DNA of 64,000 bases from Elmis aenea (Eukaryota; Arthropoda; Insecta; Coleoptera; Elmidae), in NCBI GenBank assembly GCA_947652605.1, contig OX393576.1, positions 49,576,966 to 49,640,965 on the forward strand, written 5' to 3'. The first letter of the stretch is position 1. Each line of letters starts with the position of its first letter. Of the stretch, positions 47,541 to 58,708 are shown piece after piece. The notes under the pieces were generated by a model. That model was given only the letters and a program-made list of their open reading frames with translations, ran no database searches and was not told the DNA's origin. The position numbers and the translations under genes were made by a program.

Positions 47541-47879
47541 ATGGTTTTCTTTGTTTTTAATCATGCTTTTTTTGAACTTAGCCTTGTTAATTTTATTCAT
47601 TAGTCTACAATTTAAATTATTAATATTAGGGTTGTGACTAAAAGTACCTCTGGCTAAGAACTAAGATCGTAATTTTTGATAACCAATGGAGAATTTTTAA
47701 AATCATAATTTTTCTCCAATTAAACATTTATGCAACGTGGTTTTCTTAAAATAAACAACATTTTTCATGATTCATTTCAGTGAAACCAATGCTGTAAGTG
47801 TTTGGTGTTTGTAGCCTTCATTGTCTCAGTAACAGCAACGTCAAGTGACTTTTATCAGATATTACCTCCATCAAATAAT

Positions 47880-48300
47880 GCAATGATTATCAGCTTCATC
47901 CGGCACAAGAGACGGACAACAGCAAAACAACGCTCACATACGGATGATTCCAGCGAGGTGGACGTTTATAAAGCGAATTAGCAAAATTAGTTTGCATCGG
48001 TATAATTAATTATAAACAGTAGTTGGCGGATAGCAAGACAAAACTTATCTGCATTGTTGTAACAATGTGATATTGTTGGTCCCCGGCATTTGTATTATAA
48101 CCGATGACGTTAATTATCTTCATAATGTCCAATCACGCGCGTCACATTACGCTGCCATGCACTCCACGAGCTTCTATTATTAGTTGAAAGTTGACGTTCT
48201 AATGGAACAGCCTCGTTCCCGCAAATCGTAATTAATAATTGTCGGTAATGTTAATTAATTATACAGTAGTTTACTGTGAATTATTCTGAATTACTAAATA
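47880..48300. promoter_or_regulatory. TAATTA-rich unique island, candidate enhancer
   Basis: Between about 47980 and 48270 there are at least five TAATTA/TTAATTAA-type words, a TGACGT-type site and GC-richer unique stretches, without transposon ends. Clusters of TAATTA sites are typical homeodomain targets. If gene B continues to the right, this island lies in one of its introns. The call rests on motif density only. Confidence 0.3.
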
Positions 48301-48980
48301 CGAACCAGGATGTTTAATAGGTTTCTGTACGGTAGGTAATCCATGACCTCGTATTTTCTAGCGCCTCCTGTTTCTAATTAATTCATGAGAATTACGGGTA
48401 TAGAACGAACATACAATCGTATTTGTTGTTTTCTTCAATAATTTTTTTTGTATCAAAATTTAGAAATGTTTTAAGGATTGCCTTATTATACACCAATAAA
48501 AAAAATAATTCTCTCCTGTGAATAAAAATATTCACTCCAGGAACGTATTTGATGTTAAAATAACCAAAAATGGACTTAAATGCCCGTTAATCGACACTTT
48601 ATCAATGTTTTATACAACTATGTAATATAAATATCAACGAATATTCCACTCATAACATAAGTAACCAATCAAAACATACTATTCAGCCAATAAGACGCGA
48701 CTCTCGCTGAAGACATCGCAAGTTGAGGTGTCTCAGCGAAAACACCATGACTAGGTCTATTTTTCACAGTAGGCCTCCTTAGTTACACTTAGTTACTCAT
48801 AAACATGTCAATTAAATTTGTCAAAATGACTACAAGCGGTCGTTTTTCTTCGTTTAATATACGAGATATTGAAATATATATATATATATACAAATGTGCC
48901 CCAAAGTACTTTAAAAAGCAATAAATACGTTTGGAACCAATTCCTCTTTTTTTTTTTAATTCGCGGAATATTCATTCGAA
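48301..48980. other. AT-rich DNA, no gene seen
   Basis: No exon or element was recognised. A short (TA)n run lies near 48877-48890. Confidence 0.5.
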
Positions 48981-50320
48981 TACCACTCGTGGTAATGATG
49001 TTTTTGAAAATACTTCCGTTTTCCATGTAAACTTGTTCCAAAATATCACTCGAGCAAATTTCATCTAAAAATACCCCTCCAGCTGCGCTGTCGGGGTATT
49101 TTTGATGCAATTTGCTTTCGTGATATTTCAACTGGAACAAGTTTCCATGGAAACCCAAAAGTATTTTCAAAAAAATCTTCACCACTAGTGGTATTACATA
49201 CGATAACTACACTCATATGTTAAATTCTCCATAATGACGTCACGTTTTGTCGTTATGACAGCGGATAAAAAGGTACCTAACTAAATATCCACTTGCATTT
49301 TTGCATGTAACTTTGTTACCATGCAACCGACTTATTTGGTTGTAACTAAGTAAAAGATTTAACGTTTTTTGTCAGTTATTATTTGAAGGTTATAATTTAT
49401 TCGTGCAGTTATCGTACCGAATTACACTCGAGCTTTGTTTTTATCCTGGACAAACTTGCTTTTACTAAACTCAAGTTTAGTTGCTATTAGGCAAATCTTG
49501 ACTCGACAACTGTCAAAGATAAAACAACGAGTCCTAATCAGACAGTTTTGTGAGTTTTGTCTCGTCGATTTTCCTAGCAAGCAAACTTTCGTTGCAACGC
49601 AACTTTGTCCGGCTATAAAAAAAGCTCTAGTGTAATTACCCCCGATAATTCCACTCCCGTCATTAATGTCAATGCAAATGCATACGATTAATCACGTTTG
49701 CTAGCGGATAAATAGGAACCACAGAACATAATAGGAACCTTACTATTTGAAATCGGATAAATTTTTGTACACCTTCACCATAGCAACGCAATGACATTTT
49801 GGAAAATATCAGAGGTTAAGTTTTCTACAAATGGTTTAAACGTCACACTTCGGTCGTGAAATTTTCGCTACAAATACCATTCGAGGTTAAAATTTTAGTA
49901 GGCCAAATGTTTATTTGTTCGTTGTTGCTTTTCAATTTATTCTCGTTAATTGTTACTAAGCAACAACTCGTGTCAAACAAAATTTGGCCGGCAAATTTTA
50001 ACCTCTTATGGTATTACCTCCGATAACTGCACTCATATGTTAAATTCTCCATATTGACGTCACGTTTTGTCGTTATGACAGCGGATAAAAAGGTACCTAA
50101 CTAAATATCCACTTGCATTTTTGCATGTAACTTTCGTTACCATGCAACCGACCAATACAAACATTATCATTTTGACGCTTTCTTAGTTATTATTGGTTAT
50201 TATTTGAAGGTTATAATTTATTCGTGCAAATTATCGTACCAAATTACACTCGAGCTTTATTTTTATCCTGGACAAACTTGCTTTTACTAAATTCACTCTC
50301 GTGTAATTACCCCCGAAAAT
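48981..50320. repeat. Chain of four hairpin-bearing modules, two of them direct repeats
   Basis: Four palindromes follow one another: 48981-49193, about 49421-49637, 49875-50014, and about 50243-50310. Each opens with a TACCACTCG / ATTACACTCGAG type box and closes with its inverse before ATTAC. After each closing box comes a CCGATAAYTNCACTC-like word (49203, 49641, 50021) or CCGAAAATTATC (50311). The stretch 49198-49455 is repeated almost unchanged at 50016-50275. No protein is encoded. It looks like a composite of related hairpin-ended elements or a small tandem array. Confidence 0.72.
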
Positions 50321-52141
50321 TATCTCAGCAATCATATCTATTGCTAAGCATCTTTTTCAAGGAGATCTTCCAAATAAGTGAAAGTCGATAAAAAAAATTA
50401 CTTATTATTTTGTGTACATTAAATGACTACTTCCAAAAAACCATAATTCATTTACTGTGTAATATTACAAAAGTAATGTGAGAAATTTTCGAAATAATAA
50501 CTAAAAGATTTAGGCTATTTAAATTGTCTATTTTGTAATTAATATAAAGATTGCATTACATAGACTACATTTTGTACAAAATTTCTTTTTATGTATATCT
50601 TGTTTTCCTGTAACTTTGGAATGAAAATTAAAAATTGGAGAACTCTTCGTCTTAATAACTAAATACTAAAAAAATAATAAAATCTGTAGTCTTAAAGTAA
50701 AAGTGAAATTAAAGGTGTTTTTGTAATTTTATTAAACCCTACTATTTAAATTCTTTAAAATTTTTATGTTACCTATACATTTTCATTAAATCAGCAATAA
50801 CTTAAGAAAATACAGGGCGTTTCTTATTAAAAAATCGACTTATTCCTGTCTACAATTTAGCTTAATAGACCGTCAAAAACAGACACCTGCCGATTTATTT
50901 TTAAATACCTAATAAGTTTTCAGAAGCCACTATAAAATTCTCGTTAACAAAACTACCAACTTATTTTACACTGAACTTGTTAAATCGCTTAATATAAATA
51001 TTTTATTAAAGAACTATGTGCGTCGATATTTTTAAAAAAACATAAATCATTTTAAAACTATTGATTTTATATACATAAAACCTGGTTCATTTAAAAAACA
51101 ATAATAAAAATAATATATAGTTAACTTTTTTTTGTTAAAACATCGAATTTTTAATCTTCAATAAATATAAACTGAGTCAAAAATTAGATATTTATTTGGC
51201 TGTAGGACACATTTTATAGCCTATCGATGTGTGGAAGTCACAGGATATATTCTACGTAACATAAAAAAGCTATCGCTTACAAAGCCGGCGTTGGAATAGT
51301 TGCCATTGCGATAGGGTCGTAAAAATTATTGCTATCATCAACGTTTGGGGCATCTTTCAACGCTGTCTTACTTTCCGTAATCGATTATTAATAATATTTT
51401 ACGACACACGTTTTCGAACAACCGATGAATAGAGAGGTATGCGTGCCGGATGAAAATTTAATTCGCCTCTCATCAGTTTTGTCGATTCTACCGGTAGCGT
51501 GTTAAAGGTGGCTAAAGAGCGAACACTTTAGTCAGGTTAATAGCTACAGAAATCAATTCAACGGTAACCTAACAGAGTGGCGTGCCAGGCCGCATGCTGT
51601 TCGAACTTCTCGTGCTTTAACACATTCCTCGCCAACAGTTTTTAACCAAAAATCTTAAAGCACCCCAATAACATTACTGTCATAGCTTCCATGGAAAATG
51701 TAGCTCGCTCGCCGGTATAATCAATTATTTTTGTCGACACATTTAGTGCAACCTTTAAATTGGGATCAATATGTTTTGTACAAAATCCTATTTATTTATT
51801 TAAGCAGAAAATGCGTTGTGAATCTAAAATTTAAAAAAAAAAAAACAATAATTTTTACCTTAGAGTTACGATTTTTTTCTTGATTTGTCTTACGATTTAA
51901 TTAACATCTTTTCAACCACTTTGGCAGATTTTTCCTTGTTTTGCAAAAGAAATTGTTTATGAACTTATAGAAAGTTTATTTTATGAGTAAAAAGTCATTT
52001 GCGAAAAGTCTGGTACGTTAGATACAAAGATGGGCTGAATAGTTTTCAGTCTATCTTAAAGAGGGCATAAATTATCATAAATTGCATTACCAACTTCATT
52101 CATAATAATAATGGAGAGTACCCGCATTGATAATAAGTATA
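50321..52141. other. AT-rich DNA with a GC-richer unique island and one orphan end
   Basis: TA then CAGGGCGTTTC at 50813 is a single end of the CAGGGTG-type group. From 51290 to 51740 the sequence is GC-richer, unique and without splice-bordered open frames, so regulatory DNA is possible. No gene was recognised. Confidence 0.4.
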
Positions 52142-53053
52142 TTAGGTTGGTGCACAAGTTCGTAGCGTTTTCATAAAATTTTATTTTTATTTTTTAAACA
52201 AAATACATAATCTAATCAAAAATATTTTTTTTTGCATTGTTAACAATTGACTCCCAACGTTCTGGCAGTTTTTTAATTCCACGCCTGTAAAAATTCGGTG
52301 GTTTAAAGACGAAGAAGTCGTCAAGCCAATTTTAAATAACAACGTCGTTGTTAAAGAAGATTCCTCGTAGATAGAGAGTGGAAAAAATAAAAATCTGATG
52401 AAAGAAGATTGGGATAACAAGGCGGAAAATTTAGGACAAAACGGTTAATGTTGTTAACGAGCTAACGATGACGAGTAAGCAAAGAATCACAGATTATAAC
52501 ACTGTTTTGCTGTTTTTGCTCAAAACATATTGTCTCGTTCTACCAAATTTTTGAACGGAATGCCCATGAAATGAAAATGTTATATGATGGTTGATTGATC
52601 ACAATTCATTATAATGCCCAATTTCTGATTAAGGTTAAATTGACGTGGATTAAAGCGTTTCAACCTTCTTTATCAAAGTCGGCTAGTCTTCCTGAACCTG
52701 GAGAATCATTCATGCCAAATTAACCCTCTTTAAAACAAAAAATATATTTTCCTGTGATACTTTTCCCGATGGCGTTCTTCCTGTTAAAGGCAGAAATGAT
52801 TCTGGCGGCCTTCGATGCCAAAACCTCAACGAAACTTCAACAAAGATTATGTCGGAAATATTCGCATTCTTGTACTTGCCACTCCATTTTGTTTAGCCAA
52901 CACTGCGCACACTTTGTACATTGTAAATTTTTTTAAATGTATTAAATAAAATAAAACCGTGGCATTATAATAATACTGATATTGGGCCAAAAAAAAATTC
53001 CAAGCACTCTTGTCTTAGAAACCTAAAACGTTTCGAACTTATGTCCAATACTT
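52142..53053 (-). mobile_element. mariner element, decayed, with internal deletion
   Basis: The left tip TTAGGTTGGTGCACAAGTTC is a classical mariner end. The right end, ACGTTTCGAACTTATGTCC, is its decayed inverse, and TA lies at the left edge. On the minus strand the transposase shows NDSPGSGRLADFDKEG near 52690, HSVQKFG near 52560, and the C-terminus FYRRGIKKLPERWESIVNN near 52260. The catalytic DD34D middle is deleted. The roughly 910 bp compare with about 1.3 kb for a full element. Confidence 0.85.
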
Positions 53054-54332
53054 CCATATTAATGGTATATCCTCAATTCAAATAAAAATAAAAGTTAAGC
53101 TTTATTTTACTTTAGGCGAGTCTTCTCCATCCTTTTTAACAGCGGAAAGATGGGTTGTGATTGTGACTTTAAAAACAGTTGTTTGACCGACTATTAAGTT
53201 ATTGTACAACGTTTGGCCAAGCCAAAAACGGCTACTTCTATGAAAATTATCCAAACAGTATAAAATCGTATCAGATGAGTCGATTAAAGTAAAAATATCT
53301 GCGGCTGTGAGAGTGTCAAAGAAGAAGCATGTCACATAAGTATTTAGCAAAGTTTTTGGCATGATAATTGTTTTGAATTGGTATAGGTAAAGAAACCCAC
53401 CCGAACTCAATCACGTTTTTCACCGGTACTAAACAACAATGTTTTAAATTTAATTGTACCTCAGTATTTTTTTTTATCACAGCACTGTGGCAGTAACTGT
53501 AAAACTTCTCGAACTGGCTATTTTAGGTTTTTGTTGTCCCCCAGTCGTAGGGACTCTAGGGACCCCAAAAAATATTTCCAAGAACTAAAACTCACACTAT
53601 TCCCAAATATTCTTCATATTAATAAACTCCCACCGAACCTATTACAATAGCCTTTTTGGTCCCTTGTCGATTTTCAAAATGACTCTCGTCAATTCTGACT
53701 TATGTATTGTTTCACAGTGTCGCGCTGCTTCGTCAATTAAGAATTGTTTCAATAAAAAATCAGGATTTAACTGCAAAACCGTGTACAAATTAGAATTAAA
53801 GAATTAAAGTTCGTTAATAAAGATTTATTGAAACGTTAAGTACTACAATTAATTAACACCTCACTGATCTAAATAAAATTGCGAGAAACTATCATAGTCT
53901 ACATAAATAAATCAGAAAAGCAACGTATTGTCAAGCTATGATTTCCATAGCGGTGCTTGTGTTGGTTCAAATGTTGTATTTAAAAACTAAATAAACGTTG
54001 CAGTGCAAACGTCAAGCAATTAGTCACTGCATATTTATTTACCTACTGTGCACACACAATCAATTTTTTATTATACCGTTGCAGTTTCGACAACGTAGAA
54101 TTGCATAGGTGAAATTGTTTGCATAACGATCTTGCTTGAATTAAATAACAGTCCATTACTAATTGCGGTATGTTTACAATAATAATCGTCTGGTTTACAA
54201 ATCAACATTATTTTAGACCGCTTGGCTATGTTCCTTCAAATTCATGAATTATTCAATCAATGGTTACCTGCCAGTAGCTTTTCCCTAAGATTCTGAACCG
54301 CAGGTTACACTACGACTTGAAAACACGTGTAA
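53054..54332. other. Mostly AT-rich DNA; one unrecognised 102-codon open stretch
   Basis: At 53102-53410 the minus strand is open for about 102 codons (including TYVTCFFFDTLTAADIFTLI and FWLGQTLYNNLIVGQTTVF). The composition is protein-like, but I recognise no family and see no clear splice borders. The rest holds no gene that I can see. Confidence 0.35.
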
Positions 54333-54766
54333 AGCCGCGTACACACCGGGTTCGCGAACTGTTCGCGAACTGTTCGCGAAGCCGGTGTGTACCTGGAGTA
54401 TGCAAACAGTTCGCGAACAGCTCGCCAGTTCGGACAGAGTTCGCTCTGGAGGCGGTACATCAAAGGGGCTGTTCGCGAACTCGTGTCTGACATAACCTCA
54501 CTTACTGACTGCACACGTTATTTGTGGTTGGTTTTTTATCATCGACAAGTCCTAAGATTGATGACATATTTATTTACAAAACGCGAACCCTTTACCAACT
54601 GTTTTGGAGCTGTTACGAACACAATAATGTTTTGATGTGGACGTGTTTGCGAACCTGGTATGGACGAGAGTTTGCAAACTGAGTGCGCGAACCGAGTTCC
54701 CGAACCGAGTTCGCGAACCGTGTTCGCGAACCGTGTTCGCGAACCCATTTTGGTCAGTACGGGGCT
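54333..54766. mobile_element. PIF/Harbinger-type MITE made of GTTCGCGAAC boxes
   Basis: AGCCGCGTACACACC at the left and AGCCCCGTACTGACC (reverse-complemented) at the right are inverted tips. TAA lies outside both (54330-54332 and 54767-54769). Inside the tips the palindrome GTTCGCGAAC and close variants recur at least four times on the left and five times on the right. The centre is unique and noncoding. Any open frame crossing it is chance. Confidence 0.84.
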
Positions 54767-55712
54767 TAACGGGGTCAATAGCAGCTTATTCACTTTAAAT
54801 TCAACGTTTTATGGTTTTCCTCGAGTTTATACAACAAAGTACAAACATTCTTTGCATATTACGAAAACAAAAAATATTTTGCAAATATTACGTACCCTAA
54901 AACGTATTGCGTTTTCTTCTTTAACCAGATTAAGAGACCATTTTTTGATAACATTACAATATAATGTAAAAAGAAAGTGTTTTTACAAAAACAGCAAAAG
55001 CTATGTAAGAATGAGAAACGAGCATTCGAAAACTGTTGTAAGTAAAATGGGTTTAAACAAAATGTACATGTTGATTTCTCTGGTTTTTAAACAATAGCAG
55101 TATTAAAATAAACAAATAAGCAGCATTTTTCGGTTTGTTAAACACAATATTTATGGTTTCAAATAAAAATGTTTTTCTAAGTTTTCTGTATTATTTGTAG
55201 AAAAATATTTAGCTTCGAATCCAGATTGAGAAAAGAGGATCTTAATTGCATAAGCTTAACGAAGACCACAGGAAACACAAGGCGGTAGCTGTATTTTTGT
55301 TTTTCACCGAAAGCCTTCCGGCTAAATTTCTGCGCACTTTTTATACCAGCAATTTTTACAGCTTTGTAAAGAATAAATTAAAAAGAGCTATTAACAAGTA
55401 TAAATATTAAATATGCCATTTCATACAATGTATTGCTTTAAGGCATGCTTGATGATATTAAAGATCTATTTATTGCTTAATATGTTATTGTTGATAAAAA
55501 CGTTAATCACAAAATTTTAACTGTAATATTCGACTTACAATATATTCGGAATGTCTTATGCTACAGATTTTTTTAAATGTTAATAAAATGTAATATATTG
55601 CAAATGAGACAAAGAATAATCATATTTATTTTACTGCAAGCAAAAATAGGTTTATGGCGTAAAAAACCACCGTATCAAAGGTTTCTGTGGAGGCTGTATG
55701 CATGTAATATAA
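54767..55712. other. AT-rich DNA, no gene seen
   Basis: No gene or element was recognised. It ends at the target site (ATAA, 55709-55712) of the LTR retrotransposon. Confidence 0.5.
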
Positions 55713-56420
55713 TGTCACAGCTGTACTTTTTGAAGTTCTTGTCAAAACGCGGCAAGATGAGTGCTTGTCGGTACGAGCACATTGGAGCTGATTTGGACTC
55801 ACCATAAACCGCCCGGAGCGCCGGTACAGGATGTACGTGTTATTGTGTTCTAAGTGTAAGATCTTTATTGATGTTATTTGGACTTTCCAACGCTTTGGGC
55901 GAAATGTGCCGCCCAAGTTTGTAACGGTCGCGCGGGAAAGCGTCTTCAGCGTGGGGGTGGTTTTTGCGAAAACCTGGACAGTCAGTCGAGATTCGTTGGT
56001 CGGACGCCGTGGTCCGAGGGTCAATTGGACTCCAACGATTCCCGCCTTTCGGGACTTGGAGGAAATTCGTGGCGCGGATCTCGAGACTTACGGTCGAGCT
56101 TCTAGCGGTTTTCCGGTTGCGAAGTAAGTTTCTTAGTTGCGTTCGGTTCTCATATTTAGAGTTGCGCCCCGCGTTTGATTCAGTTGTTTAGAGTAATTGT
56201 GTCAGTTTATGTAAAGTGTTTAGTGTTTTTATGTTTTTATATAATAAATATAATTTATGCCAAGCGAGTGTCTCATTTCATTGAGCGAGTGAGTGTGTTA
56301 GAGCTTAGCCCCCATAATTCAGCACCGCCACTGGGCATTTTGGCCCGATCACAAAATAAGCCGCGACATATTTGGCGGAGGACCGGGCATTATTAGGCCC
56401 GTCTAAATAATACCGCGACA
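55713..56420 (+). repeat. Left LTR (708 bp)
   Basis: It begins TGTCACAGCTG and ends ACCGCGACA. Reading side by side I saw no difference from the right LTR. Near 56240 there is a TTTATATAATAAATATAA stretch that could serve as a TATA box or polyadenylation signal. Near its 3' end the word TATTTGGCGGAGGACCGGGC closely copies the sequence just outside the LTR, where the primer site is expected. Confidence 0.94.
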
Positions 56421-56445
56421 TATTTGGTGGAGGCGCCGGGCATGG
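56421..56445 (+). promoter_or_regulatory. Putative tRNA primer-binding site
   Basis: Four bases after the left LTR, TGGTGGAGGCGCCGGGC begins with TGG, complementary to a tRNA CCA end. I could not assign a tRNA species. A near-copy of this word lies inside both LTRs (see findings). Confidence 0.5.
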
Positions 56446-56637
56446 ACTAACGGTTTTTCGTTAAAAACCGCCATAAAAGTGTTTTAGTGATTGTGTTTTT
56501 TAAAGAGATTTTACATGTGCTACGTTAGTGCTACTGCGTAAGTTATACACAAGTGCCATTGTGTATGTTTTACACGTCGTGTAAAGAAATTCGTCTGGAA
56601 AAAGTACGAAAAATTCGAGCTGCCTAGTCGAATGCCA

Positions 56638-56860
56638 CGCTTGAGCAGGAGCCTTCCACGGTTAGCATTGAGTTGAAGCTTTTAGCGAGGAGTTTGGATA
56701 TTCCTCCGCGACAGGACGAATCGGTAAAGTTACCGGGTATTAAAGGTAAAGTACTTAGCAATAGTGTTGTATTGGCATCGTCTGAGGTAACTATTGAATT
56801 GTTACATACGGTTAATTGCACCGCCTCCGATTTGTTTATTAAGGCAGTTTCGGTGTGATC
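56638..56860 (+). other. Open stretch in the LTR element interior, unknown
   Basis: After a stop, the plus strand is open for about 70 codons (NATLEQEPSTVSIELKLLAR, then SSEVTIELLHTVNCTASDLF) and ends in TGA at 56858. It might be a relic of a gag or another accessory frame. No zinc knuckle or capsid motif is visible. Confidence 0.3.
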
Positions 56861-57440
56861 GTTGAATGTTGTAAACGAATGCAGGCCGTAAGCCGCAATG
56901 ACGTAATAGTTCTTGAAAGTGTGAACGATTGTACGTAATTAGATGTACCTTATGAATAGTTGCTCCCGCTGATAAGGGATAATGACCTATGCGAAGAAAG
57001 TGGTAGTTTTATAACGGAGCGGGTTGTGATTGAAAACGAAAGTGTTAGATTTTGTCGACGAAAGAGTGGTCGTCCGTGTTAGTAATGGTAATGAATGTAT
57101 TTCAAAAGCGAGTTGCGATGTTGTGAATGTGAGTTTTTGCCGTATTTTGAGTCGACTCGAAGATTGAGATTAGTTTTGACTGTTAATTATTGCATCGGTG
57201 CTGTTGCAAGTTTTATAAATGATTGCAATTTATGTGTTGTATGAATTACTTTCGTTGAACGAACATTTTTCTGTAAAGAATAAGTTAGATTTCTTGAGCA
57301 TCAGAGAGAATGGCCCAGATTTGGTTGTTAAATTTCAAAAATGTTAAAACGTAGAGCGACGCTTGTTTAAAAAGGGCAACCGTTGCATTTGGCGATTGTT
57401 GCGAAGCGAATGTTTCTTTAGTGGATACTGAGTTTTTTTA

Positions 57441-57797
57441 GTGGTGAGCATGATGTTTGATGAGTATGCCGTGTTGAGTGCCGAAGAGCATGAGGCTCTT
57501 ATGAATTTAATTATCTTGTATAAAGATGTTATTAAGTGTTGCAGAGCTACAGGTATCCAACTACCGATTCGCCAGAAAAGTGCTATGTTGCCCCAAGCAG
57601 TGGGGCACGATGGGGTCGTTCGCCCGTCGGACAGTTCGAGGAGCATCCCTGCGGTGCGGAAAGGTGCAAGTGCCCAGGATAACGGATTGCAATCGGCGCA
57701 GCGTTTCAGCCATGGGATCCGGAAGAAGAAGTATCGCGATCTGGACGACATTGTGAGGGCGAATTATGGCATTGTGTCGCGAGAGAGGCTGTTTTAA
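57441..57797 (+). other. 118-codon open frame in the LTR element interior, unknown
   Basis: It begins MVSMMFDEYAVLSAEEHEAL and ends with a basic stretch (RFSHGIRKKKYRDLDDIVRA). It is acidic and leucine-rich at the start and basic at the end. No retroelement domain is recognisable. An overlapping 76-codon frame is open too, so coding status is doubtful. It would be the longest product of the element if translated. Confidence 0.3.
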
Positions 57798-58698
57798 TTG
57801 TTTTGTTTTTTAGCAGCTTTTAAGTTTTTAAGGGAAAGTAATGTATAGTTTTTTGATTTAGCTACTTAAATGTTTTATGAGTTTTAGGTTTTTGCGTATT
57901 TTATGTGATTATAGCCATGTGAAGAAACCGGCATCAGTTAAGTACAGTGTGACGAAAAAGAAAAAAACAAGGGGGTTCTAGAAATAAATTAAGAAAATTT
58001 ACGGTGAACGTAAGGTTATGTCGGTCCAATTTAATTTAAAAGTGGTAAATTATCAGTAGTTTGACTAACATTTAGTGAATTTGTGCATGATTACGGCCGT
58101 AAGTAGTTGATTTATTAACCAGTAGATTTATTTTGATTGCAAGTAGATTGGTAGTCGACTAACATTGCTGGTGATTGTTTGAATGGTATCCGCTCATACT
58201 TTTTATTTGTTTCGCATGACAACAACGACGTGATGAGCTTCTTGGACCGGCTGGAGGACGCATGGGGAAGGACGGTGTGTCGGGGCGACGTAGGTCGAAA
58301 ATTGCGCAAGAGTCTCGTTGAGGATGTCGACCGCCAATCGGCAGAAGAGGGATGTTGACGGCCATTTTCTTAAAATCCATAAATCGCCAATGGACCTGAC
58401 CGACCGTGAAGAATGGGGAACACCAGGAGTTGGACACCACGACTTCTACAGCGTGGATGGATGCAGCAGACGGGACAAGGATGCGTTTTTAGAGACATTA
58501 AGTGCGAGTTTAAAGACTTGTTGTGATAAGTTTGCTTATAGTCAGAGTTTTTTCATGGTTTCTCTGACATGAAAGTCATTAAAATAAGCAAACTTTGTAC
58601 GAAAACGGCCATGAACGGATTTCGTAATGGAGCGCGATTTAATTAGCTATTAAATACGCGTTTTTTGAGTTTGGAAAATGGGGGCCATTTTAGTAAAC

Positions 58699-58708
58699 GA
58701 GGGGGAAA
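58699..58708 (+). promoter_or_regulatory. Polypurine tract of the LTR element
   Basis: GAGGGGGAAA lies immediately before the right LTR, the position where plus-strand synthesis starts in LTR retroelements. Confidence 0.8.

Noticed and set aside
47762..47800. Excellent acceptor (CATGATTCATTTCAG) followed 13 nt later by a GTAAGTG donor on the plus strand, as a possible next exon of gene B.
   Set aside because: Gene B leaves its known exon in phase 0, and the 13-nt segment starts with TGA in that phase. A longer exon also begins with this stop.
54387..54793. Arginine/serine-rich open frames across 54.3-54.8 kb.
   Set aside because: They are translations of the GTTCGCGAAC box arrays in a Harbinger MITE.
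55831..56396. Several open frames of 73-98 codons inside the LTRs, repeated at 58827-59392.
   Set aside because: They are duplicated only because the LTR is duplicated. They overlap each other in different frames and show no domain.
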